64,000 nt of DNA, from the NCBI RefSeq assembly GCF_009727055.1, contig NC_052352.1, positions 19,577,868-19,641,867 of the forward strand. Direction: 5' to 3'. The DNA is from Benincasa hispida (taxonomy: Eukaryota; Streptophyta; Magnoliopsida; Cucurbitales; Cucurbitaceae). Shown here piece after piece: positions 32,900 to 43,117 of the stretch. Under the pieces are notes generated by a model, which saw only the letters and a list, made by a program, of their open reading frames with translations, was not told the origin of the DNA and did not search any database. Each line of letters begins with the position of its first letter. Within the stretch, counting starts at the first letter, position 1. The position numbers were made by a program, and so were the translations under genes.

Positions 32900-33440
32900 A
32901 AGTACAATTAATTTATGATCATGATAGAGATAGATACATATAGTTTTATTGCAGTCTATTGCAATCTATTACGTTTATCGTAGATAGATAGAAAAAAATT
33001 TACTATATTTATAAATTTTTTTGTTCATTTTCCTATATTTCAAAACAACCCTATACTAAAATTGAATAAAATTATCTATATTTTAACTCATAACATACAT
33101 TTGCTGTGAATATAAATAATATCATCTCCAACATATTTTCCATATATATATATATATTACGCCACTCTATTTATTTAGCATTTTTGTGACATATAATTTA
33201 ATTTCAAAATTAAATTAGTATAGAAATAGAGAAATTTTCAAAAAGTAGAAAGGTAAAAAAGTAAAAAAAATATATATTTACACAAAATAAGTCGATCTTA
33301 ATCTTTCTTGATAAAAGCGGATAGAAATGTATCTGTATCTATCAAAACTGGTGAAGGTTTATCACGAATAAACGCTAATAGAAATCTATCAATATCTGTA
33401 GTACTTTTTTATATATATATATAGTTTGACATTTTTTTAT
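32900..33440. repeat. Dispersed repeat pieces with 'tctatca' motifs
   Basis: Two adjoining pieces (about 32920-33060 and 33240-33440) rich in 'tctatc', 'gatagata' and 'aatctatcaatat', with an AT microsatellite between them. Same style as 10290-10380 and 55640-55790. Boundaries uncertain. Confidence 0.4.
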
Positions 33441-35090
33441 ATGCTTAAAAGGTCTATCTTTATTTAGATCTAATTAAAAATTTTTTTTTTTTTTTTTTGA
33501 ATAATGATTTTAGTGTTTTCCAAGTTCGTTTACAATTATTCCCACTTATAATTGGATTTCATTTAATTTTGGCTCAAAATACAAGCTCCTATTATAATTA
33601 TCTTTTGTCATATTCTCTGACCACGCTTGAGAAAATTTTATTAGACTCGAGTTCAAATTTACTATCGTTATGGAATATTCCAAATAAGATCTGATATTAT
33701 AATTAAACAAATTGCATGTGTGGAAAACTAAATAAAAAATTTATTTAAAAAAATGTCGATTTTTACGTTTTATTATTTATGACCAAATAGGAAAAAACCT
33801 AACTGGCATTCCTTTGAATGTATCGCCGAAATATGTAATTTTACTAGATTCGATGACCAATCAAGTCTTCATCTTCTTCAATATTCAATAGAATTATGCA
33901 ACTTGTTACTTAATATTTTGTAATTAAAATAAAAATAAAAATACCCCATTCATTTCTTAGTTGGGATTTTCTGCAATAATTAATTACTATGTATTTTCGT
34001 AAGAAAAAAACAATACAACAAATAAAAGAATGGGAATCATTAATCAAGGCTACTGTTTGAAGTATGGGATTGCACTGGCACGTCATCATTTCCTTCATTT
34101 TATTCGCATGAATTATTTTGAAGGATGTCTTTCGTAGTACTACTATCCTTTTAAATATTAATGCATAACTCATTAATATTCTTTTAATAGTATTAAAAAA
34201 ACAATAATTTCAAAAATATTATTTTTTTCGACATAAATAGCTTACACGGCACGTTACCGATACATCGAAGAATTTTTTTCAATAATATCAATTAAAATAC
34301 ATAATATTTGATTGAGTTATATATATATATATATAATTTTGCATTGGATCTCAAGATTTGAAGTAAATATTGAAAGAGAATATATTAATTGAGTCAAGAT
34401 ATGGAAGGCAATTAGAGATCAAATTAGAGATTACGAAAATGATTAAAAGAATTAAGAAATTAATCAACATGAAATTAATTAAATTAGGAGGGGCCTAAGA
34501 ATTGAGAACCTAGGTTTAGGGGGTACGGTAGCACCTAAAACTAGAAGGTATGTGTAAATTAAAGAGTGGCATAAGTCATGAGTCTATTGAATAAATTAAG
34601 AAAAATGGGAAAATGGGAAAATGGATTTTTATTTTTATTTTTCTTTTTTCTAAAATAAAAAAAAATGGAATTGCATGTGCTTTGACCGGAAACTACGGTT
34701 ACCAGAAACCCTAATCTGTGCATGTGGGAACAACGTACAAGTCGGCTTAAAAAAAATAAAACATATTATAAATAAAAACCCCAAATTTCTGGAGTTATTA
34801 AGGTGGTGATTCAATCAGAGATTTGGATTTATTTTAATTTTTTTAATTAGCTAAAACCGTGTTATGTTTTAAGTAAAATTAGACTTATTGACCTCTTTGG
34901 ATAAACGACGATTTATTGGGACCTCAAATTCTGGGAACCTGCTCTTTTCACCTTTTTTTTTTTTTCTTTTTCTTTTGTTCCAAGTTATCTCAATTTTCAA
35001 TGAATTTCGTGCAAATTAATCTACTTCCATTTTGTGAATTAGACATTAATTATTATTTCAAAAATTTAACATGGTTGGATTTTTCAATTT
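33441..35090. other. AT-rich intergenic DNA, no gene seen
   Basis: Poly-T (33482-33499), AT microsatellite (34318-34337) and stop-rich sequence. Short frames at 33497-33694 and 33910-34173 carry no motif. The less AT-rich patch at 34660-34750 contains aaaccctaat, a telo-box-like word, but no gene context. Confidence 0.5.
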
Positions 35091-35095
35091 ATAAT

Positions 35096-36079
35096 TGTTC
35101 GCACGAGATTTTCGGAGAAACGTGTTTCGTGGAGTTGAATTTGAGTTGGTGTTGATGTTGGAGTTGATTTAATGCGATGTGATTCGATTTCTAATACTTG
35201 ATCCTCTGATTCTCTCTCAGTTGGGTGAATATGCTTGACTTGGGAAGGAAAGCACCGAACGTTCTTGAAGTAGAAGTCTTGGAAGAGTATTTGTGTCTTC
35301 AAAGGTCTTCTGTCTTATAGGAGTGCAGCTTCAGGAGTCTTGGAAGCTTGAAGTAGAAGTCTTGGAAGAGTATTTGTATCTTTAAAGGTCTTCCGCCTTA
35401 TAAGAGTGCAGCTTCAGTCTTGAAAGCTTGAAGTAGAAGTCTTGGAAGAATATTTGTGTCTTCAAAGGTCTTTTGCTAGGAGTGGAGTGCAGCTTCAAAG
35501 CTTGAAGCAGAAGTCTTGGAATAGTATTTGATCTTCTGCCTTATAGAATAGTATTTGTATCTTCAAAGGTCTTCTGCCTTTAGTATTTGTATCTTCAAAG
35601 GTCTTCTGCCTTAGAATAGTATTTGTATCTTCAAAGGAGTGCAACTTCAGTTTTTGTATCTGTCCTCTGCTGGTTAGTGAATTTTCTTTGGGTCTTCTGA
35701 AGGTAGAAAATGCTGCCCCTACAAATGAAAGAAATTCTCTATTTATAGGATTCTCAGGTGGGCTTCATGGGCTTGGTTGGTCCATGGGCCTGACCCTTGG
35801 GCCCAATTAGTTGGTTTTGAGTCTGATCTGGAATTTGGGCCCAATTCTTTTTTTTTTTTTTTTTTTTTTGTATGGACTTTAGCCCAAATAGTAATATCAA
35901 ATTGGATCAATTTAATCTCATCTGATTCATCTACGTGACATCATCGAAACTTGTCTTCAATTCAATTCGGGACATGTGTCAACTTCTAATTGGACCCAAA
36001 GTCAATGATTTAGAAATTCGTCGTTAATTTAGCCAACGACGTGGTGACTTGTGATTGGTCCAAAATTTCTCATTTAACA
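35096..36079 (-). mobile_element. Solo LTR (984 bp) of the gypsy family, target duplication ATAAT
   Basis: Starts TGTTCGCACGAGATTTTCGG, ends CTCATTTAACA. It is flanked by ataat at 35091-35095 and ataat at 36080-36084, a perfect duplication. It matches the 3212-4039 part of the left-end LTR along its length, including the TATA box (35739-35748). It is about 150 bp longer because a block built on 'gtatttgtatcttcaaagg' and 'tcttctgcctta' (35280-35640) is repeated four or five times. A solo LTR with intact duplication is the product of recombination between the two LTRs of one full element. Confidence 0.92.
35267..35645. repeat. Internal repeat array of the solo LTR
   Basis: Imperfect copies of 'cttgaagtagaagtcttgga' and 'gtatttgtatcttcaaagg' alternate. 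The older LTR at the left end has a related but different expansion (3500-3640, 'cttcagtcttcagaatactt'). Confidence 0.8.
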
Positions 36080-36084
36080 ATAAT

Positions 36085-36534
36085 AATTGAATTAACAAAT
36101 GGAATTTTATTTAACAAGTTAAAAAATGAACTCACTATCTAAATGGAAGCAATGTTATTATGTAATCCAATTGCCATGATTTTGTTTAACTATGTCAATT
36201 AAAAATTTAAGAAATTTTGTGAGCTTGATCAAGGAAGTTTAGAATTGATTAATTATAGAAGTAGCTTTGACTAGACTTAACAACTTTTAGGACACATAAC
36301 TCTAGCATTAAATGTCTTTTTACAATATAGTATAAAGTTTGAAAATTTACCATTACCAAAAAAAAAAAAAGCGAAGTTCAAACTAAACTGTATAACAAAA
36401 CGTAACAGGAAAAATAAAATTTTTGTTATACTCGAAGAAAAAGGAAAATTTTCATTCTTTTTAATATATAACACATATTAAATTTATGCTATGTAGTAAA
36501 ATATCTATTAAAAAAACTTATTTACACATCTATT
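36085..36534. other. AT-rich spacer, no gene seen
   Basis: Sequence between the solo LTR and a MITE-like element. The short minus frame at 36277-36474 is low-complexity. Confidence 0.5.
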
Positions 36535-36730
36535 TTCTAAGGTTCCTATCGTTTGATTACTATTTGGTTTTTTGTTTTTGGTTTTCAAAATTATGTTTAT
36601 TTCTTACCGCTTACCATGAAAATCAATTATCATAGCTTACTTTCAAAAACAAAAATATTTTCTTTTTAGTTTTTTAAAATAGATGGAAATGGTATTTATA
36701 AACTTAATTTAAAAAAATGAAACTAATAGA
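36535..36730. repeat. MITE-like element, family C (copy 1, partial)
   Basis: Starts 'cgtttgattactatttggtt' and continues 'ttttgtttttggttttcaaa'. The same family, with 'gttactaaatgg' at the other end, is at 45715-45965 and 48040-48335. I recall this wording as a very common dispersed family in cucurbit genomes (memory). Confidence 0.6.
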
Positions 36731-36999
36731 CAAGGCCTAAATTTTTAAACTTTCAATTAAGTGTCTAGTATGATATAAATTTGTGTCGTATTAAACTTTT
36801 TTAAAAAATTCAAACTTAATAGAAAGAAAATTAAAAGGTCATAACTTTATTTAGACACAAAAGTTAATAATGTGGTGAATCTATATGTCTATGAATTCTA
36901 AAGATTAATTATTGATAGACCTAATCCACACCAAATTAAAAATTTTAAAAGATTAATTATTTGATACAAAATTAAAGTTTGAAAAATAATATAAGACTT

Positions 37000-38150
37000 C
37001 TGAAGTTTCAAGGGAAATTGCCGATTTTGACGGAAAAAAAATTAATTCAAAAGTAACTTCGTTTTCAAAATTTACTCTTTTTAACCTATTTTTCATATTT
37101 TCAATCTTTAAGTGGAGGGACCTACCTTGTGAAAATATCATTTTACTCCTCAATAAATGGTCGTTCAATTGCCTTGAAATCGCCAAATTACCTAACTCAC
37201 ATATCTTAAATTAAAAATTTCAATCTTTAGTTTCACATTTTATTTTCAAGATAGAAATGTTTTACGTGAGTGTCCCAACTTTAGAAGAATAATCCTTTTT
37301 AGAAGATTAATCCTTTTTAGAAGATCCTAAGTTCAGAAGAACAATTTCTTTACTTTTTGAGAGTTTCAAAAGAGACAGATATGTTGAAAAATAGTCTTTT
37401 GTTTTTTTTTTTAATTGAAAAGTAGTCGCTTGTCTCGTAAATTGAGTTCGTAAGTAAGTCTTGTGTCTTGTGAAGTTACTTCACGAGACAAAAGATAGAA
37501 ATGAACTCAACTTTACGAGACAAAAGATTGAATTTTGTCTCTCATAAAGTTGAGTTCATTTCTGTATTTTATCTCGTAAAGTAACTTCACTAGACAAACT
37601 TACAACATTGCGAGACAAACAACAAAGAGCTTTCAAGCTAATTTACAAACTTACCACTGTTACATCTTGTGAAGATTCTCTTGTGAAGTTATTTCATGAG
37701 ACGTCGCGTGAAATTTTTCTCGACGCAACAGTGGGAAGTTTGTAAATTAGCTTAAAAGTTCTTTGTTATTTGTCTCGTAATATTGTAAGTTTGTCTCGTG
37801 AAGTTACTTCACGAGATGAAACCATGGGAAGTTTGTAAATTAGCTTGAAAGCTCTTTGTCGTTTGTTTCGGGAAGTTACTTCACGGGGCGCAAGACAAAA
37901 GACAAAATGGTAAGGTAAGTTGGGTGATTTAAGTTGTGTGAATTAGGTAAGGTAAGTTGAGTGATTTCATATTCAAGACAATTGAATGATCATTTATTGA
38001 AGGATAAAATGATATTTTCACGTGGTGAGTCCCTCCACTTAAAGACTTAAAAGATGGAAAAGGTGTTAAAAACAGTAGACTTTAAAAATGAGGTTACTTT
38101 TGAATTGAAAAAAAAAAAGGTCAGATTAGTAATTTTCCAGGCAAATTCAG
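37000..38150. mobile_element. Foldback element: ~1.15-kb near-continuous palindrome
   Basis: The left arm (about 37000-37200) contains attcaaaagtaacttcgttt, then 'ctttaagtggagggacctac' and 'gaaaatatcattttactcc'. The right arm (about 37900-38150) holds the reverse complements aaatgaggttacttttgaat, 'gtgagtccctccacttaaag' and 'ggataaaatgatattttc'. The central part is itself palindromic: acaacaaagagctttcaagc (37620s) against gcttgaaagctctttgtcgt (37840s), plus repeated 'ctcgtgaagttacttcacgag'. No open frame with a motif. It could fold into one long hairpin if transcribed. It may be a foldback transposon or a MULE derivative with long inverted ends. Confidence 0.8.
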
Positions 38151-40770
38151 GGACAAAACTATAGTCCGACGAGTGGAAGAAATCTACTAGAATAAATTTG
38201 TTAATCTACTTATGTTGTAGGTTCGAAAAATTTATTAAAAAAATCAGCACTTAGAATTACATATAAAGGGTTAGTGTCATGTGGCTGTCTTAATAATTAT
38301 TAAATTTGAATTCACTGTCTCTTAATAAGTATGCATACAAATGCTAAAATGAATTTAACTGAACGATGTTTCTCTTTAAGAATTTAAGGTTCAATCTTCA
38401 ATCTCTATAGTTATCGTATTAAGAAAAACCATGGATACAAATTAAAAAATTATTTGTAGCTCTTCTCTTTTACATCCAACTATATAAAATTTGTCAGTTA
38501 CATTATAGTAGCATTCTCAAATAATTTGTTGTATGATCACAACACCATGTGTCATGAGGTTACTTGACGGTCTAACACCATGCATGCATGCACACATGAC
38601 ACATCTCAATTATTGCTAAACACAACTCACCATTGCTTAGCCACGACGACCATTATTTAGAGCTTCTTTCATCATACTATTGCACGCATGCACACACCTC
38701 AATCCCTCACATCGACTTCTCTTAATTCAATTGGATCCATTACAAGATCCACGACTCGTTTAATATTTAAAATAGGTATAGTAAGTTAAATTAAACTATA
38801 CTCGAAGAATCTATTCTCTAACAATGAAAGGATATAGTATTTAAAAAAGATATAATTAGTGAGTAATGAACTCTATTATTCTCCAAATTACAATAATGGT
38901 AGAGGCTTGCAGAAATAAATTGTCTGGGGAAATTGGGTTATGGTTTGTAAACTTCAATATAAATTATAAAATTAGTAGTTGTTGCAAGTAATAATGCGAT
39001 TAAATTGTACAAACACCGTGGACTGTCTACATGTGGCTCTATTTCTCTTGGTTTTCACACTCTTATAAACTGTACGAACAATACTCACTACTCTGATTTA
39101 TTAGTAATATAATATTATATAATAATAGTGCAACTGTAACAAAACACACATTAATTAGCCCCTGATTAAACTAATTAATTAAACCCTAAAGTTAGCTTAG
39201 ACTAGTTTGTCTCTATGGAGCTGGCATTGTCTTAATTAGTTTTAATCCCAAGATGATATACAAAGGGGATTGAGTTCTTCCTTGATAAAGATGAGACACG
39301 ACAGAGAATCCATGCATATTGTAGCACTTAAATAAATCTAAATTTAAATTTAATATTCCCAAATTTTATATATTCCTTTGTCATAAAAGTGGAAACTGGC
39401 CATTTTTATCAACATAATAATAAATCGTACCCCTCACCTTTAAATATTCACGTACCAAACCCAAACCCTCCATTTTATTTTCTTTTTGCCCCCCCCCCCC
39501 CTTTAAAAAAAATGTTTTGTCTTCTTGTTAAACCTTATTGTTTCCTTCTTTCAAAAACGCCCCTTTTCTTTGCTGAGCATCAAGATTCTCTCTTTCTCTT
39601 TCCCCCAATTCAATTTCCAATTTAACCCTTCCTTTATTTTCTTTTTTCATCTTTTGGTTTCTTCTGCTCTATTACCAAATATAGCATTTTGTGTCCCCCA
39701 ATCTCAAATTTATTATTAATAATTTTGAGTTTCCGACAATATTTCTAATCAATCATATGTATTTTAATTAATATATAAATACCTCAAAACTGGGGCTAAT
39801 TTAATTATGAGCCAGCCCACAGGTTATTGAATTTTGGTTTTCTTTTGTCGATGGGGGTGTTTCTATCAACGAAATACAAACAAAATCAATGACGAGTGAG
39901 AATTAATAATTTAGTGGTGGATGTGTCTTCATTTTATAATTTTTTACCAAGGAAAAAATGATACGTGAAAAACTGACATAGATACAGAGGAAAATATTGT
40001 TTTTTTTAATATGTTTGGACAAGTACATCTTGGAACTTGGTAATGTTACTAATATTGAAATATAAAATGTGATTATTAGGTATGATTAAGTGATGAGTTT
40101 TGTGTAATTAATTAATGTAGATGGAAATTAGAATTAGAAAAGAAAAAATATATATATATTATTGGGAAATAAAAAAGGGGGAAAGGATTAATATTTGAGA
40201 TCAGAAGAAGGTACAAAAGCAAAATATATTATTCCCTTAGCTCCCAAATTGTGCTATCAGCGCAGGGCATGACACCCAGAATCTCTTTTCTTTTCTTTCT
40301 CATCTGAATTTTTCTGGCATTCCATTTCTTGTTAATGACGTGGAAAGAATTTTATTTTTCCTTTTTTTCTTTGTCGTTTGAATGAGTTTCTTTTCAAAAA
40401 GGAGGAAAAGGAGTAGTACGATGATGTTGAGTTGGATTATTTGAATGGACAATTGTGAGATTATTTGAACACCAAGAATAATTATTACTGCTACTACTTA
40501 AATTTGGTTTTAGATGTAATATACACAATTTTTTATCTTTCTAACTAACTATTTAATTTCAAAGTTCAACCACCAATTGCATCCTTAGAATTTGAAATTT
40601 TATGATTCACGATTTTATTGGAAGTTTTAAATTTAGTTATGCATAAATCAATTCAATTTTATTTTTAATATATCAATAATTTTTTTAAATTTTAAATTTG
40701 TCAAAATGTGTTGCAAATACTTTTGGAAAATTACTTGATTTTAAAGAAAAAAAAACTAGATTTTAAAATA
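38151..40770. other. AT-rich intergenic DNA, no supported gene
   Basis: Contains RY-type words (catgcatgcatg, 38579-38590; cgcatgcac, ~38684), a poly-C run (39489-39500) and short frames of low-complexity Phe/Leu/Pro. The segment 40245-40290 (ctatcagcgcagggcatgac onward) is less AT-rich than its surroundings, with no recognised identity. Confidence 0.45.
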
Positions 40771-40774
40771 TTAC

Positions 40775-41205
40775 ACTTTTATTTTTTTTTAATTTTAAGT
40801 TTGATTTCAATTTAGTTTATAGATTTCAAAATCTTACAATTTTATTATGTTCAATTTGGTTTCTTGATTTCAAGATTTACATTTTTAACCTAATTTTTTT
40901 TAACTAAACATTCACTATCAGTCTTTGATGTTAATGTCTATTAATTAATTAAAAGTAGTTATGAAATGAAAATTTAAAATTAATTTTAATAGTAATAAAA
41001 AAGTAACAACTTAATTGATTGTAATTTTTTTAATTAATTAATATACATTAACATTAATAATTAGAAGTCACTATTAAATGAAAAAATATAAATCTAGGAA
41101 TCTAAATAACAAATTGAAAAAAGACTCAAATATCAAAAGGAAAATTGTTATATTTTGAAATTTAAGGCTAAAGCAAAATTAAATTCAAAACCTAAAAATT
41201 AAATA
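40775..41205. repeat. MITE-like inverted-repeat element, family D (copy 1)
   Basis: The left arm 'ttttaagtttgatttcaattta' faces the right arm reverse complement 'aggttttgaatttaattttg'. Internal 'cattaacattaataattaga' and 'gatgttaatgtctattaatt' also pair. A second copy with the same order is at 59150-59690. Confidence 0.6.
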
Positions 41206-41214
41206 TTAAAGGTG

Positions 41215-41435
41215 TGTTTGGAACACATTTTCAAATGTTTAATATAAAGAATAAGTCATTTTAGAAGAAGTTGGAATGTTTGGAATACACTTTAAAATTG
41301 TTTTATAAATATATTTTAATTCAATTTTATCAAAAAAAAATATTTAAATAAAAATGAGTATTTTTAAGATTTTTTTTTTTTTTTTTTAAAGAAAAATATA
41401 TTTTTAAGTCAATCCAAAAGTAAGATTTTAAAATT
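41215..41435. repeat. MITE-like element, family A (copy 2)
   Basis: 'gtgtgtttggaacacatttt', 'aataagtcattttagaag', 'ttggaatgtttgg' and a closing 'aagtcaatccaaaag' parallel 13425-13665. Confidence 0.5.
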
Positions 41436-41610
41436 TAAGGAATAAATGGAAACTAAATTCAAGATGTATTACCAAATTCAAATTTTATATAATCACTTAG
41501 CCGTATTACTGGAATGGTGTGATTGGTAGTAAAAAAAATAATAATTAAAAAAAAAAAAAAAAAGTGGTGTGATTGAGTTAAAGAAGGGACAAGTTGGGGG
41601 TAGAGCCGTA

Positions 41611-41648
41611 CACGTGTTATCAAGGGGTCCACGTGGCGGGTCCACGTG
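41611..41648. promoter_or_regulatory. Cluster of three G-boxes (CACGTG) in 38 bp
   Basis: CACGTG occurs at 41611-41616, 41630-41635 and 41643-41648, in contexts ACACGTGT, CCACGTGGC and CCACGTGGT. The second contains the ABRE-type core ACGTGGC. The surrounding ~150 bp (41600-41750) is far more GC-rich than the neighbourhood and is followed by a T/C-rich tract. Such clusters bind bZIP (ABF/GBF) and bHLH proteins. No gene is recognisable on either side, so the target is unknown. Confidence 0.6.
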
Positions 41649-42004
41649 GTGTGGCTGCACCAAAGCCTACGCCACCATCTACCGAGCCTAAACCCAACCA
41701 CCTGCGACGGCCCGCCATCCACCGTCGTCAAAATCCACCGCCCTCTCCTCATTTCTTTTTACATCTTTTTCTTTTACTTTTTTTTCTTTATCTCCTTTTT
41801 TTGCTTGTCGTGTCTTTTTCCAGCTTTTTTACGTTTTAATTCATTCATTTATATCATTTTTAAATTTTAAACAATAGATTTTGTTAATTTTTTAATCTTC
41901 TATTTTTGCCTCAACTGTGTTAATCGAATATCGACACATGCACATCATATCAGATTTAACTTACCAATGATGTAACATAAGAGAGCGTACGAATTTCATC
42001 ACAT

Positions 42005-42381
42005 AGATTAAAAGCTTAAAAATACTATTTTAGCCTCCATAATTTAGTAATTAATCTATTTTATTCCCTCTACTATTAAATGTCTAATTTTAGTAAATAT
42101 ATACTTTCATTTAATCTCTATTATTAATATATTATTGGGTTTTCTTAGTATTTTTATTATCTATTAATATATTCACTACAAATTTTAGAAACATATTTAT
42201 GAAGTATATTTTCTTACATGAAAATTATTATTATTGTTTAGCCATGATAAAATAAATTAACTTCTCGAGACTAAATGAAAGATTTATTGAATGTACAATT
42301 ACTAAAATTAGATATTTCAAAGAATATGGACTAAAATTGAACAATTTCTAAATTGCACGGACTCAAATGACATTTTAATCT
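42005..42381. repeat. MITE-like element, 377 bp, with ~110-bp inverted ends
   Basis: The left arm agattaaaagcttaaaaata ... 'tctaattttagtaaatatata' ... 'ctttcatttaatctc' matches the reverse complement of the right arm, agattaaaatgtcatttgag ... 'tctaattttagtaattgtac' ... 'ctttcatttagtctc'. The centre (42150-42250) is non-repeated AT-rich DNA. Confidence 0.75.
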
Positions 42382-42579
42382 AAATTTGATGTGATGAATG
42401 AGTAAACTATAGTTCAAATAATTTTTTTTTTTTGTTGACATGTATACGCATAACTGGAGTTTAATCTCAAAATGAATTGTCAATGTGAGGCATTATAAGT
42501 GATTTTGGATTGAATGGTATAATCGATATAAAATATGAGACATAATCAACAAGGTCAAGAAGATAACAAGGTTTGGACA

Positions 42580-43080
42580 AAAAATAACACCCCATACCCA
42601 TTTTGGGCCTAAGGAAGAGGGGTAACTTGAGTTAGGCCCAAATCAATGTATTTGGCCTCAGTCGAGCCTAGAAAAATAACTAATGGAGCATGTCGCATGT
42701 ATGACCCGACCCAAAACATCCCATAGGACCAAAATGAGCTTAGGGGGAAGTGCTCCGCCTCGGTTAAACACGAAATGAGGCATGCTCCTTAGCTTGGTGA
42801 GATGGAAAAATTATCCCAAAACTACTCTGAAACTCTATAGGGACAATCTAGGTCAACTACTCATATAAATTCACCAATATAACTCTGAGGAAGGTAAGTT
42901 CATTGTCTACTCACAAACTTTTAACTTGCTACACTAATTCACTTTGTTTACTTGAGCTTAGAGCTTGTGTGGCAAGCACCTTACAGGTGTGCAAGTTTTC
43001 CTATTTTCTACGTCACTTTCTTCTCTTATCAAACAAATTTACCATTGTTGTAACGAGAAGATAATTACGTGTGTTTTACC
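42580..43080 (+). repeat. Degenerate gypsy-type LTR remnant
   Basis: The order 'catataaattcacc' (TATA-like), 'gaggaaggtaagttcattg', 'tactcacaaacttttaactt', 'gtttacttgagcttagagc' and 'cttacaggtgtgcaag' follows the R/U5 layout I know from plant Tat/Ogre-type LTRs. Borders are not clear and no PBS or coding sequence follows. Confidence 0.45.
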
Positions 43081-43117
43081 CTTGTCTTGATTTTGGCATT
43101 AACAAGAAGATTAATTT

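Noticed and set aside
41459..41870. Frames over the GC-rich G-box patch on both strands
   Set aside because: Mutually overlapping, proline/arginine or phenylalanine runs driven by composition; no domain.
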